Numbered from the stretch's first letter, positions 7,567-16,995 are shown. The stretch: 64,000 bases of DNA from Alkalihalobacillus sp. LMS6 (GCF_024362765.1 NZ_CP093302.1:891001-955000); one strand, 5' to 3'. Notes: generated by a model not told the origin, from the sequence alone. Translations and numbers: made by a program.

Positions 7567-8871
7567 ATGAGAACTCGATTTGGATGGATGAGCATTTGTG
7601 TTTCATCAGTAATGCTAACAAGTTGTTTAGCACAAACGGAAACTGTAAGTGAAACCGATGTACCAGAAGGAGATGTTACGGTTTGGGCTTGGAACTTAGA
7701 AGCTGATTATTTAATCGATATTGTGCCAGCATTTGAAGAACAGTATCCAGATATTAATGTGAATGTGATGAAACTTAGTGGTGATCAAGTATATCAGCGG
7801 CTCACCACAGGACTGGCGGCTGGAGTAGAAAGTCAGTTACCTGATCTAGTACAAGTCGAAAACCAACGGATCGATTTGTATATGGACAATTTTGCTGAAA
7901 GTTTTGTCAATCTGTCGGAAATGGGCTTTGACGAACATCAAGATAAATTTGTGGAAGGGAAAATTGCGCCGTTAATCAATAATGATGGAGGTGTAATGGC
8001 TTTTCCTCGAGACACTGGACCAATGGCGGTTTTCTATCGTCAGGATTTATTTGAAGAGGCTGGGATCGATCCCGCATCAATTGTGACATGGGACGACTAC
8101 ATTCAAGCGGGTAAAGAAATGCGTGAAGATACGGGCATGTTCATGACTGGGATTCAATTAAATGGCGACACCAGTTTTTATCGCGCTATGCTGCAACAGC
8201 ACGATTTGTTTTATTTTGATTTGGATGGCAACGTAACAGCGAATACTGAAGCCGCGCATAAATCGATGCAAACATTAAAAGAAATGGAAGATGTGAATAT
8301 GTTGTTACACGCAGCTACCGGTGAAGAGATCAATGCAGCCATTAAGAATGATGCGGTTGCTTCTGTAATCAGTGGATCGTGGCAAAAAGGAATCATAGAA
8401 GACCAGATGCCTGAACAAGAAGGATTATGGCGAGTGATGCATTTACCAGCATTTGAAGAGGGAGGAAGTACGGCAGCAAATGATGGAGGGTCAAATTTAG
8501 CGATAACAGAAGTGTCCACGAACAAAGAAGCGGCTTACTTATTCGGAGAATTTGCGAGTGTTCACGTGGATAATCAAGTATATGGCGCTTTAGCTTATGG
8601 TGCTTATCCAGCTTTAATTGAAGCGATCGACCGCCCTGAAATGCGTGAAGGGATCGATTTCTACGGCGGACAAGAGATCTTTGATGTTTTTGCTGAAGAG
8701 GCACTGAATCTGCCCGTTGTGAATTTCACCGATGACTATTTAAGAGGGCAGAACAATTTTAATGATGCAATTGGTCGGGTGATTTTGCAAGATGTCGCAA
8801 TTGAGGATGCCCTTAATACGACAGCAAATCGATTAGAGTCTGCAACGGGACGGGGGTCGAGCGATGAGTGA
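7567..8871 (+). CDS. Sugar ABC transporter, extracellular substrate-binding lipoprotein
   Basis: A family-1 solute-binding protein of 434 aa (MalE/AraN type). The N-terminal signal ends in the lipobox LTSC (Cys at about residue 20), so the mature protein is a membrane-tethered lipoprotein. The mature part begins with VTVWAWNLEADYLIDIVPAFEEQYP and contains GVMAFPRDTGPMAVFYRQDLFEEAG and later AANDGGSNLAIT, all typical of oligosaccharide/glycoside binders. AGGAGGGG precedes ATG. It overlaps the first permease gene by 8 bp. The sugar is not predictable from sequence alone. Confidence 0.9.
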   Translation: MRTRFGWMSICVSSVMLTSCLAQTETVSETDVPEGDVTVWAWNLEADYLIDIVPAFEEQYPDINVNVMKLSGDQVYQRLTTGLAAGVESQLPDLVQVENQRIDLYMDNFAESFVNLSEMGFDEHQDKFVEGKIAPLINNDGGVMAFPRDTGPMAVFYRQDLFEEAGIDPASIVTWDDYIQAGKEMREDTGMFMTGIQLNGDTSFYRAMLQQHDLFYFDLDGNVTANTEAAHKSMQTLKEMEDVNMLLHAATGEEINAAIKNDAVASVISGSWQKGIIEDQMPEQEGLWRVMHLPAFEEGGSTAANDGGSNLAITEVSTNKEAAYLFGEFASVHVDNQVYGALAYGAYPALIEAIDRPEMREGIDFYGGQEIFDVFAEEALNLPVVNFTDDYLRGQNNFNDAIGRVILQDVAIEDALNTTANRLESATGRGSSDE

Positions 8872-9781
8872 GCGGGCATTATCAAACAAATCTACACCGA
8901 TTCGTAAAAAGAAGAAGAACAATCGTTCAACAGGTGGTCTTGCGCCTTATATTTTTATTGCACCAGCGGTTATTTTGTTTGTTTTATTCACAGGATATCC
9001 AATTGTTTACTCGCTCATTTTAAGTTTTACGACAAATGAGGCAGGCGTGAATGTGTTTGCTGGATTTGATAACTACATTAGGCTCTTTCAAGACACGTTG
9101 TTTTACGAGTCGTTATTTAACACATTTATTATTTTAATCGTGCAAGTACCTGTTATGACGATGCTTGCAGTCATTCTTGCAAATGTTCTTCATAGTGGTA
9201 TACATAAGTATAAAGGGGTTCTACGTGTCGCTTTTTTCACCCCTACGGTAACATCGTTAGTGGCAGCGGCGATTATCTTTTTACTTATATTAAATCAAGA
9301 TTTTGGGATTTTGAATTATATGCTTGGCTTTATCGGTGTGGATCAAATTCCTTGGCTTAATGATCCTTTTTGGGCAAAAGTATCTTTAATTATGGTAACG
9401 ATTTGGCGTTGGACAGGATACAATATGATTATTATTTTGGCAGGGTTACAAGTGATTCCAAAAGATTTGTACGAAGCGGCAAGCATTGATGGTGCAAGTA
9501 CAGTGCGCAAATTTTTTTCCGTCACATTGCCGCAGTTAAAACCGGTTTTATTATTTGCTGTTGTGATGTCAACGATTGGTACCTTCCAATTGTTTGATGA
9601 AGCATTTAATCTCACAGGTGGTGGACCAATCAATGCAACGACTACGGTTACGATGTATTTGTATGAAAATGGTTTTGAATACTTTGATTTTGGCTATGCG
9701 TCTGCTATTGCCTACGTCGTCGTGATTATCATTGCGATTCTCTCGTTTATTCAGTTTAGAGTGGCAGGTGATCGTGAATGA
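8864..9781 (+). CDS. Sugar ABC transporter permease (MalF-like)
   Basis: A protein of 305 aa with six predicted transmembrane helices, the first at about residues 24-50 after a basic tail (PIRKKKKNNR). The EAA loop that contacts the ATPase is present (DLYEAASIDGASTVRKFFSVTLPQL). LTGGGPINATTTVTMYLYENGF near the C-terminus is characteristic of the MalF/UgpA/LplB permease group of the CUT1 importers. It overlaps both neighbours and is the second gene of a three-gene unit. Confidence 0.9.
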   Translation: MSERALSNKSTPIRKKKKNNRSTGGLAPYIFIAPAVILFVLFTGYPIVYSLILSFTTNEAGVNVFAGFDNYIRLFQDTLFYESLFNTFIILIVQVPVMTMLAVILANVLHSGIHKYKGVLRVAFFTPTVTSLVAAAIIFLLILNQDFGILNYMLGFIGVDQIPWLNDPFWAKVSLIMVTIWRWTGYNMIIILAGLQVIPKDLYEAASIDGASTVRKFFSVTLPQLKPVLLFAVVMSTIGTFQLFDEAFNLTGGGPINATTTVTMYLYENGFEYFDFGYASAIAYVVVIIIAILSFIQFRVAGDRE

Positions 9782-10596
9782 AACTAGTTGGAAAGCTATT
9801 AAAGTATCTTGTTTTACTCATAGGTCTTTTTATTACGTTAGGGCCTTTTTATTGGATGGTTGTGGGAGCGACAAACTCTTCAGGCGCATTGCTATCCGTA
9901 CCGCCGAACTTAGTCCCTGGAGATCAGCTTGTACAAAACTTTCAAAATCTAGTTGCGAACATCGATATCTTTCAAGCATTGTGGAATTCAACGGTTATCA
10001 CGGTCATCTTTACGAGTGTAGCTGGCATCATAAGTGCGGCAGCGGGCTATGCATTTGCAAAATTTGAATTCAAAGGCAGGGGGCCAATCTTTGCGCTTTT
10101 GTTAGCGTCAATGATGATTCCTTATCAAGCTCTTATCATTCCACAATTTGAGTTGTTTGCAAATTTAGGTATCTTAAATACGTATAGCGCAATTATTTTA
10201 CCGCAACTTGCTTATCCGTTTGCCATTTTTCTTATGCGGCAAAGTATGAAGTCTATTCCAGATTCCATCCTTGAATCTGCAAGAATTGATGGTTGCGGAG
10301 AGTACCGAATGTTTTTTCGGATTGCACTGCCGATGATGCTGCCGGCAATAGGCGCGGTCTCGATCTTTTTATTTACCCACCAGTGGAACAATTTCTTATG
10401 GCCGCTTGTGGCAATCGTGACGGAAGATATGTATACACTTCCGATTGTGTTATCCATTCTCGGCGGGCAAGATAATCTTGATTATGGCCAGCTTATGCTA
10501 GCAGCAACCATTTCTGTATTGCCTATTTTTATCATGTTTTTGTTTTTACAACGTTATTTTATTGCGGGCATTGCGAGCGGCGCCGTAAAAGAGTAA
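9778..10596 (+). CDS. Sugar ABC transporter permease (MalG-like)
   Basis: A protein of 272 aa with six transmembrane helices. The EAA loop ILESARIDGCGEYRMFFRIALPM and the following HQWNNFLWPLVAI are typical MalG/UgpE signatures. It overlaps the MalF-like gene by 4 bp (ATGA). No ATP-binding subunit is encoded here. In bacilli, CUT1 importers of this kind commonly share the ATPase MsmX encoded elsewhere, which I infer here. A hairpin with a U-run follows the gene. Confidence 0.9.
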   Translation: MKLVGKLLKYLVLLIGLFITLGPFYWMVVGATNSSGALLSVPPNLVPGDQLVQNFQNLVANIDIFQALWNSTVITVIFTSVAGIISAAAGYAFAKFEFKGRGPIFALLLASMMIPYQALIIPQFELFANLGILNTYSAIILPQLAYPFAIFLMRQSMKSIPDSILESARIDGCGEYRMFFRIALPMMLPAIGAVSIFLFTHQWNNFLWPLVAIVTEDMYTLPIVLSILGGQDNLDYGQLMLAATISVLPIFIMFLFLQRYFIAGIASGAVKE

Positions 10597-10605
10597 TCCA
10601 TAAGG

Positions 10606-10653
10606 AGAAGCTGGATCAAAAGCGACATTTGCTTTAGGTCCAGCTCTTTTTTC
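10606..10653 (+). terminator. Terminator after sugar ABC operon
   Basis: The arms AGCTGGA (10609-10615) and TCCAGCT (10639-10645), with an inner AAAGC/GCTTT extension, are followed by CTTTTTTCT. Confidence 0.8.
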
Positions 10654-10721
10654 TGACGCACATGTATACAAGCGCTCGGCGCATATACTGAAGGATGTTG
10701 TCAGAGAAAGGAGCCAAAAGA

Positions 10722-11399
10722 ATGACTCAATCTGAGCGTAAAGAAAGTGCTTATTATCGAGTGCTGAACCATGCGCTATTACATTTAATTCAACCAACTG
10801 ATGTAGAAGTTCTTGATATTGGATGTGCGGCGGGGTATTTAGGAGAAGCGATTAAGGTGAAGACAGGAGGACTCGTCTCAGGGGTTGAACTTATATCAGA
10901 GGCTGCAGAAGAAGCGAAAGCAAGGCTCGACCAAGTCGTATGTGCAAACATTGAAGCAGACACACTCCCTTTTCACGACCAGCAATTTGATGCTGTTGTG
11001 TTTGGTGATGTGCTCGAACATATGCTAGACCCTTGGCGTGTAGTGAGAAAAACAGCAACGTTACTCAAGCCTTCAGGTTCCATTTACGCAAGCATCCCAA
11101 ATGTTGGACATATTACCATCATCGAACAGTTGTTGAAAGGAACATGGACATACGCAGAATCAGGCTTACTCGATAAGACTCATTTCCGATTTTTTACGAA
11201 AGAAGAAATACGAAAGCTGTTTGAAGAGAATGGGTTTTCTATAGAATCAATCACCCAATTGATGAACACTGGGGAAAGAGAAGATCAATTGATTAAAGGG
11301 TTACGTTCTCTAGCAACAGCGTTTCAAATACCAGTAGATGATCTTCAAGAGCGGGCAACAGCTTATCAATATATCGTTCATGCTAGGAAGAAGGGGTAA
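10722..11399 (+). CDS. Class I SAM-dependent methyltransferase
   Basis: About 225 aa. SAM motif I is VLDIGCAAGYLGEAIK. The acidic residue after strand 2 is in VSGVELISEAAEEAK, and post-motif FDAVVFGDVLEHMLDP follows. The C-terminal segment GLLDKTHFRFFTKEEIRKLFEENGF places it among the methyltransferases often found with glycosyltransferases. AAAGGAG precedes ATG 10722; an in-frame start further upstream lacks a site. The stop is 1 bp from the next gene start, so the pair is coupled. A paralogue is at 50661-51347. The likely substrate is a glycan or a carrier-linked sugar, but this is inference. Confidence 0.8.
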   Translation: MTQSERKESAYYRVLNHALLHLIQPTDVEVLDIGCAAGYLGEAIKVKTGGLVSGVELISEAAEEAKARLDQVVCANIEADTLPFHDQQFDAVVFGDVLEHMLDPWRVVRKTATLLKPSGSIYASIPNVGHITIIEQLLKGTWTYAESGLLDKTHFRFFTKEEIRKLFEENGFSIESITQLMNTGEREDQLIKGLRSLATAFQIPVDDLQERATAYQYIVHARKKG

Positions 11400-11400
11400 G

Positions 11401-13503
11401 ATGAAGGCAAAATTTAGCCATGTTACTCCCAATAATCATGTCTTTTATCAGATCGATGGAGATCTTCCTTCTGGCTGGTATTTTCTATCTTTTACTTATA
11501 AAGGCAAGCATTCTGTACCGATTAGGCTTTATTGGACATTCGATCAAGCTGGTTTTAAACAAACGTGGAGTGAGGAGATTGGCTTGTTAGATAGCAAACT
11601 TGTTAACCAGCATCTATTCTCTTGTTATCTTTCTCCTCATCTAACCAAGCTCCAGGTTTCATTAGAATTTGAAGAAGAGACACCACATGAACTCGCGATC
11701 ACACAAGCGACCCCTATGTTGCTTAATACGTTTTTATCTCTTGCTTGGTCAAAAAAACATCAACATTTTAACATTGAGTGGGATGGCACGAACCATTTGA
11801 TGAATTATAATCGCTATCGAGCTTTTAAGTTACTTGAAAACAAACGAAATTTAGCCCCACTTTTAACAGCTATGAGACATGATATTCCTGATGAGCATGC
11901 ATATTATCTTTTGCAAGAAAAAGAACCTGCACTTAGCTTATGCGACGGTCCGGTCGTTTCAGTTGTCATTCCAGTATACGACGTCAATATTAAGTATTTA
12001 TTAGAAGCCGTGCGCTCTGTTCAAAATCAATCGTATCAAGCTGTGGATTGCATCGTTGTAATTCATGAAAGTATTCCAGACAATCTCATTGATCAGTTTA
12101 AAGAAGAAGTGCATAATCAAAACCTCCGTATTATGAAAGGAAGTGGGGTAGGCACAAAGGCTTCTTTAATCAATCAAGGGTTGTCGGTCGTTATGGGAGA
12201 ACAAGTGTTAATTCTACAGCCTGATGATCGGTTAGCGGTAAATGGCATTGCGTGGTTGATGCGAACAGAAGCGGACGTCGTATATAGTCATGAAGCGTAT
12301 ATAAACGAAACAGGTACGTTCGTTAATGTGTACGAAAAGCCGGCATGGTCACCAGAACTTCTTTTAGCCCATAATTACTTAGGAACTGGTGTGATGATTT
12401 CGACGAAACTTTTAAAAAGTTCAGGTGCATTCCGAACGCAATATGGGCAGGCAAGTGACTATGATTTCTATTTAAGAATAACGGAGGTAGCAGCTTCAGT
12501 TGAAAGAGTGGAAAAATATGCTTATCATAAGCGCTTGGCCTCTGATTTATGTGAATGGGAAAGCGATGAAACGAGACAACAAGAAACGGTTCAGCTTGGA
12601 AAAAAGGCGCTAGAGGAAGCGCTCGTAAGAAGAAAGCAAAGTGGCAAAGTGTTTATAAAAGACGAAGAGTCAAATCTTTATGCCATACGTATGAACGTAC
12701 CGGATCAAGTGAAAATAAGCATTCTTATATGTACCCGAGATCAGCCGGGATTACTAGAACGTTGTTTGGTATCGATTTTTGAGAAAACGACGTATCAACA
12801 TTTTGAAGTTCTGGTTGTTGATAATGGATCTGTTGAAAATGAGACGGCTGCTCTGTTTGAAAAATGGAAGCAGCAAGAGGCAAATCGATTTCGTGTGATT
12901 CGAGATGACCGACCATTTAATTTTTCTGCTTTAAATAACGAAGCAGTAAAAAAATCAACTGGTGAATTAATCGTATTATTGAACAACGACATTGAAGTTC
13001 TGTCTTCCATGTGGCTTGAAGATATGGCGGGTTATGCCATTCAAGAAGAAATTGGCGCGGTCGGTGCGTTGCTTTACTATCAAAGTGGCCATGTCCAACA
13101 TGCTGGAGCCATCTTTAATGATGTGGCGCCTATCCACTCGTTTTATAAAGGACTTCTGGGCGACAATGCGGTTTCAAAACTTGTGCAGTTACAAAGAAAT
13201 TTTTTAGCTGTAACAGGAGCATGTCTGATGGTAAAGCGATCGCTTTATGAGGAAGTTGGCGGACTAGATGAAGCTTTTGAATCGTCTTACAACGATATGC
13301 ATTTTTGTATGGAGCTTTATGCTCGAGGCAAACGAAATGTGTTGATCCCAGAAGCTAAACTATATCATCATGAATCGATTTCAAGAGGGCGTTTGCAAAC
13401 AATCGACAAGCAAGAAGAGTGGATGCGAGAACTGGGACGATTTCGATCATTATGGGGACATTATTTTCAAAAAGATCCTTTTGTTAGCAGCCACACGTTT
13501 TGA
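11401..13503 (+). CDS. Two-domain family 2 glycosyltransferase
   Basis: A protein of 700 aa. After about 180 residues of unassigned, beta-rich N-terminal sequence come two GT2 (GT-A) domains. The first starts near residue 185 (VVSVVIPVYDVNIKYLLEAV) and has LILQPDDRL in place of the usual DxD. The second starts near residue 438 (KISILICTRDQPGLLERCL) and has LLNNDIEVL and a later acceptor-site region DMHFCMELYARGKRNVLIP with YHHES. The architecture resembles rhamnan/O-antigen type polymer assembly enzymes. It is translated just after the methyltransferase, suggesting sequential glycan elongation and methylation or capping. The first domain may be weak or inactive. Confidence 0.85.
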   Translation: MKAKFSHVTPNNHVFYQIDGDLPSGWYFLSFTYKGKHSVPIRLYWTFDQAGFKQTWSEEIGLLDSKLVNQHLFSCYLSPHLTKLQVSLEFEEETPHELAITQATPMLLNTFLSLAWSKKHQHFNIEWDGTNHLMNYNRYRAFKLLENKRNLAPLLTAMRHDIPDEHAYYLLQEKEPALSLCDGPVVSVVIPVYDVNIKYLLEAVRSVQNQSYQAVDCIVVIHESIPDNLIDQFKEEVHNQNLRIMKGSGVGTKASLINQGLSVVMGEQVLILQPDDRLAVNGIAWLMRTEADVVYSHEAYINETGTFVNVYEKPAWSPELLLAHNYLGTGVMISTKLLKSSGAFRTQYGQASDYDFYLRITEVAASVERVEKYAYHKRLASDLCEWESDETRQQETVQLGKKALEEALVRRKQSGKVFIKDEESNLYAIRMNVPDQVKISILICTRDQPGLLERCLVSIFEKTTYQHFEVLVVDNGSVENETAALFEKWKQQEANRFRVIRDDRPFNFSALNNEAVKKSTGELIVLLNNDIEVLSSMWLEDMAGYAIQEEIGAVGALLYYQSGHVQHAGAIFNDVAPIHSFYKGLLGDNAVSKLVQLQRNFLAVTGACLMVKRSLYEEVGGLDEAFESSYNDMHFCMELYARGKRNVLIPEAKLYHHESISRGRLQTIDKQEEWMRELGRFRSLWGHYFQKDPFVSSHTF

Positions 13504-13537
13504 GCGGACATTAATTTTAAAGCTCGTTTAGTAGTAC

Positions 13538-13575
13538 AAAAAGAATCTTCATGAATGTTCATGAAGATTCTTTTT
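13538..13575. terminator. Strong bidirectional terminator
   Basis: A perfect 18-bp stem, AAAAAGAATCTTCATGAA (13538-13555) / TTCATGAAGATTCTTTTT (13558-13575), with a 2-nt loop. It separates the glycosyltransferase from the convergent S2P-like gene. The AAAAGAATCTTCATGA arm also occurs in the terminator near 33306. Confidence 0.85.
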
Positions 13576-14273
13576 TATCCATCTTTTCTTGTATGATCAG
13601 AAAAATCCTCTTCCTTTTCACTGCTATTTTCCATTGTTTCTTCTTGTTCTTTTGTATAGCTTTTTTCATTGTCGTCTTTATTTGGATTTGAATGATCATC
13701 TCGTTCTTGTCGATCTTTATCCCGATTTTTCATCGTTTCTTCTTGTGAATCCGTATAAGAGCGTTCTTCATCTTTTTCCTCTTCTTGTTTTTGTTTTAAG
13801 TAATCTGATCGCTCTCCGTGCCAAATTAAGTCAAAAATAGCGCGGCCATTGGTTGGTTGACCATCTGGTAAGTAAACCGGAATAATATCAAAGAACACAA
13901 AGTAAAAAACGTAAAACATGAATGTACTCCAAAACATGTTTTCAGGTAAGATGGAGGCTGATAAGAGTGAATTGATGATAATGGCTACAATCATACAAGA
14001 TAAGATTGGCGAGGCATAAATCAAGCCGTGCCAAAAACGGTTTTTGGGGTTTACTTCATCATATTCCATCCAGCTAAACATAAAAAAATAACGACGTACT
14101 TCAATCGTTTTTAAAGAAAAAAGTTTGGGACCGCTACCAACAACCAAATTTTTATTCGATGCTCCAAGTAATACAGCTGTTAAATAATAGCCGGATTCTC
14201 GAATAACTGTAACAATAGGTAAAATGACTAATGCAGACATAATAAGTCTTCCTAAATCAATGAGTGTAAACAT
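13575..14273 (-). CDS. M50 (site-2 protease)-like membrane protein lacking catalytic residues
   Basis: A protein of 232 aa. The first ~165 residues follow the plan of zinc site-2 proteases. A helix carries RESGYYLTAVLLGA where active enzymes have HExGH-x-LTA, then VVGSGPKLFS (compare the M50 fGPKLfs strand), then ASPILSCMIVAIIIN (compare aGPxxNxxxA). Finally LPDGQPTNGRAIFDL stands where PLDGGRI supplies the third metal ligand. The HExxH His/Glu/His and the Asp are all replaced, so it should not bind zinc. The tail (about 60 residues) is highly charged and holds two copies of a SYT..QEETM.N repeat. AAAGGAG precedes the ATG. Function unknown; a non-catalytic S2P relative is the best reading. 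Confidence 0.65.
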   Translation of the reverse strand: MFTLIDLGRLIMSALVILPIVTVIRESGYYLTAVLLGASNKNLVVGSGPKLFSLKTIEVRRYFFMFSWMEYDEVNPKNRFWHGLIYASPILSCMIVAIIINSLLSASILPENMFWSTFMFYVFYFVFFDIIPVYLPDGQPTNGRAIFDLIWHGERSDYLKQKQEEEKDEERSYTDSQEETMKNRDKDRQERDDHSNPNKDDNEKSYTKEQEETMENSSEKEEDFSDHTRKDG

Positions 14274-14469
14274 CGCATGTAGCTCCTTTCGTACTTTCCT
14301 CTACTAACGTACCCGATTCAGATAGACCACAATCCACATTTTTAAATTCACGAACATGTAGTAGAAATACATCTTTATTTTCCCTTAAAAGAGTGGCAAA
14401 ATAGGAAAGAAGCGATAAATACAGACTTTTGTGAGAACGATTTCACATTATTGGGAGAGAAGGGTTAAT

Positions 14470-15696
14470 TTGGAGCAAACAGCAATTACGGGTAAAAAAC
14501 GGTTCGGTTTAGCCTTATTACTCGGGACGTTGGCAGCGTTTGGACCACTAACGATTGATATGTATTTACCTAGCTTTCCGTCTATTGCATCGGATTTAGG
14601 CTCACCAGCTTCGTTGGTACAGCTCAGCTTAACTGCTTGTTTGTTAGGTCTAGGTACAGGTCAACTAGTTGTTGGACCGTTGAGTGACTCGAAAGGAAGA
14701 AAAAAACCGCTTGTTATATCAATCTTTTTGTATGTGCTCGCGTCTTTAGCTTGTGCGATGGCACCAAATATTACAACACTGATAGTGGCGAGGTTTATGC
14801 AAGGTTTCACAGCAGCAGCGGGAATCGTCATTTCAAGAGCGATTGTCCGTGATTTATTTAATGGAAGAGAACTAACGAAATTTTTCTCATTATTAATGCT
14901 TATTAATGGGTTAGCGCCGATTTTAGCTCCTGTTTTTGGTAGTGCAGTTTTGTTGTTACCAGGTGCTAATTGGAACTGGATTTTTATTACACTGGCTATC
15001 CTTGGTCTTGTCATTGTTCTGATTGTCATTAATCGCTTAAAAGAGACGTTGCCTGAAGAAAATCGAACGCAAAGCAGTATTGGTCATACATTGCGGACAT
15101 TTAAGAGCTTACTATTAGATCGAACATTTATGGGTTTTGCGTTCACTCAAGGGTTAATGATGGGAGGAATTTTTGCATACGTGTCAGGAACTCCTTTTGT
15201 TTATCAAGGTATCTACAATGTATCACCCCAAGTATTTAGTCTGTTGTTTGCCGTAAATGGGTTAGGGATTATTGTTGGGACTCATTTAGTCGGCCGATAT
15301 GCAGGAATTATACCTGAGCGTTCATTTCTTCGTTTTGGGTTAATAACGGCTAGTATCGCCAGTAGCGTATTGCTCATTATGACGATCATGAATGGACCAT
15401 TATTTACGATTGTGATCCCCATCTTCTTATTTGTTTCTATGATTGGTATGATTGGAACGACATCTTTCTCTTTGGCAATGGAAGCACAAGGGGGGAGAGC
15501 GGGTAGTGCCTCAGCCTTACTTGGGTTATTGCCGTTTGTAATTGGAGCGATAACGGCACCACTTGTCGGTATTGCAGGTGAAGATACGGCTGTACCAATG
15601 GGATTAATCATGTTCCTATCAAGCATTGCGGCTTTAGCAGCGTTTTATTTTCTTGCAAAAGGCGGAAAAGACGTTCAGGAGGCAAAGGATCTTTAG
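14470..15696 (+). CDS. Bcr/CflA-family drug efflux MFS transporter
   Basis: A 12-TM major facilitator of 408 aa. AAFGPLTIDMYLPSFPSIASDL in TM1 and GQLVVGPLSDSKGRKKPL (motif A, loop 2-3) are diagnostic for the Bcr/CflA subfamily. ARFMQGFTAAAGIVISRAIVRDLF is the TM4-5 motif. Homologues export bicyclomycin, chloramphenicol or sulfonamide-type compounds. The start is the TTG at 14470, 5 nt after GGGAGAGAAGGG; the longer frame beginning at 14431 has no ribosome binding site. It is monocistronic with a long hairpin after it. Confidence 0.9.
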   Translation: MEQTAITGKKRFGLALLLGTLAAFGPLTIDMYLPSFPSIASDLGSPASLVQLSLTACLLGLGTGQLVVGPLSDSKGRKKPLVISIFLYVLASLACAMAPNITTLIVARFMQGFTAAAGIVISRAIVRDLFNGRELTKFFSLLMLINGLAPILAPVFGSAVLLLPGANWNWIFITLAILGLVIVLIVINRLKETLPEENRTQSSIGHTLRTFKSLLLDRTFMGFAFTQGLMMGGIFAYVSGTPFVYQGIYNVSPQVFSLLFAVNGLGIIVGTHLVGRYAGIIPERSFLRFGLITASIASSVLLIMTIMNGPLFTIVIPIFLFVSMIGMIGTTSFSLAMEAQGGRAGSASALLGLLPFVIGAITAPLVGIAGEDTAVPMGLIMFLSSIAALAAFYFLAKGGKDVQEAKDL

Positions 15697-15707
15697 AATG
15701 GGAAGAC

Positions 15708-15765
15708 AAAAAAGCGCTATCGACAACACTCTCTAGATAGAGACGCTTGTCGTAAAGCGCTTTTT
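15708..15765 (+). terminator. Terminator after Bcr/CflA transporter
   Basis: The outer arms AAAAGCGCT/AAGCGCTTTT and inner arms CGACAA/TTGTCG enclose a loop of about 20 nt, with a trailing T-run. Confidence 0.7.
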
Positions 15766-15788
15766 CTGTTTTTTTCATAGATGATCTA

Positions 15789-15926
15789 CTATTGCATGGC
15801 TTGGCTATTTTTTTTAGACATTTCTTTTAAAAATTGTTGCTCTTCTATTGTTAGCTCTCGACTTAACTTCGATTCCATCTCTTTTTTTAACGAAATAAAT
15901 AATAGTTTTGCTGTTTGATCGAGCAT
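15789..15926 (-). CDS. Small hypothetical protein (45 aa)
   Basis: A small gene on the minus strand. ATG at 15926 is preceded by AAGAGG with a 6-nt spacer and is followed by 45 codons. The product is charged and helical, with the pattern KLLFISLKKEMESKLSRELT then EEQQFLKEMSKKNSQ, and would form an amphipathic helical hairpin. It lies alone between the efflux gene terminator and the RlmA-like gene. I do not recognise it; small helical regulators of this size are common in bacilli. Confidence 0.5.
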   Translation of the reverse strand: MLDQTAKLLFISLKKEMESKLSRELTIEEQQFLKEMSKKNSQAMQ

Positions 15927-16102
15927 AAAAGGCCTCTTTTCATTCATGCTTTACAGTATATTCGTACTAATTTTAACAGATTGCAATGAAAATAGAAAGA
16001 TCTTCCCAGGCATTTCCGTAAGAACAACTGGGTAATAAAGGGAGTGAGTGACTTCTTTTATGGTAAAGCCTATGTTAGAGTATAGGGGAAAGAAGGTGAC
16101 AT

Positions 16103-16954
16103 ATGGGGGAGTTAAAGAGTAAACGCGATGCTGCTGCAGCATTAATTGGACAGCTAGACAAACAGTTAAGGTGCCCCTTCTGTCGGCATGTTTTAGTGTG
16201 GGATCAATCGTATCGTTTCACATGTGCGGAGAACCACTCATTTGATTTATCGAAACAAGGATCACTATTCTTAGTGAAACAGGCTGCAAATAGTCAATAT
16301 AATGGGCCGTTGTTCCAAGCAAGACATAACATGATTCAGCAATTTCAGCTATATGCGCCAATTTATGAGCCCATTTCTTTAGAGCTAAAAAATAAAGATG
16401 TGATACTAGATGCTGGAACAGGTGAAGGTTCTCACTTGAATGAACTTAAGAAAAGAGTCCCGGACATCGTTCCAATTGGATTAGACTTATCAAAAGATGG
16501 CATTAACCAAGCGGGGAAACTTTATCGAGATAGCGTATGGATGGTAGGAGATTTAGCCAATCTTCCGTTTCAAAATGAATCAATCAACGTCATACTAAAC
16601 ATCTTATCTCCTTCAAATTACGCTGAATTCAAGAGAGTATTAAAACAAGGTGGGAAACTGATTAAAGTAATACCAGGTGAGAACTATCTCCAAGAACTAA
16701 GAGAATACACGAACGAAACAACAAACGTAACGTATTCAAACCACCAAACCGTAGCCTTATTTAACCAGCATTTTTCTGAAGTACAGATAAAGACAGTTCA
16801 GTATAAAAAAGAATTAACTCAAACAGAGCGTCAAGCGATCGTCAACATGTCGCCACTCGGATGGTCTGTTTCGGCAGAAGCGAAGCAAATGTATATTCAA
16901 GAAGGTCAATCGACAATCACAATTGATTTAACTCTTTTAATCGCCAAGGCTTAG
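16103..16954 (+). CDS. rlmA: 23S rRNA (guanine-N1)-methyltransferase, RlmA type (YxjB-like)
   Basis: A protein of 283 aa. An N-terminal zinc site uses C24 and C27 (CPFC), C41 and H45 (CAENH), as in RlmA. It is followed by the SAM-binding motif VILDAGTGEGSH and an ILSPSNYAEFKRVLKQGG segment that is typical of RlmA. The family methylates N1 of a guanine in 23S rRNA helix 35 (G745 in E. coli, G748 in Gram-positives, which affects tylosin binding). For a bacillus the RlmA(II) specificity is more likely. GAAGGTG precedes the ATG. A hairpin overlapping the convergent Nudix gene follows. Confidence 0.88.
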   Translation: MGELKSKRDAAAALIGQLDKQLRCPFCRHVLVWDQSYRFTCAENHSFDLSKQGSLFLVKQAANSQYNGPLFQARHNMIQQFQLYAPIYEPISLELKNKDVILDAGTGEGSHLNELKKRVPDIVPIGLDLSKDGINQAGKLYRDSVWMVGDLANLPFQNESINVILNILSPSNYAEFKRVLKQGGKLIKVIPGENYLQELREYTNETTNVTYSNHQTVALFNQHFSEVQIKTVQYKKELTQTERQAIVNMSPLGWSVSAEAKQMYIQEGQSTITIDLTLLIAKA

Positions 16955-16956
16955 CG

Positions 16957-16995
16957 AAGAACATCCAGCTTGCTTACTCATGCGTGGATGTTCTT
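16957..16995. terminator. Bidirectional terminator between rlmA and Nudix genes
   Basis: The arms AAGAACATCCA (16957-16967) and TGGATGTTCTT (16985-16995) are perfect complements, with a TTTGTTTTT tail on the plus strand. Confidence 0.8.
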
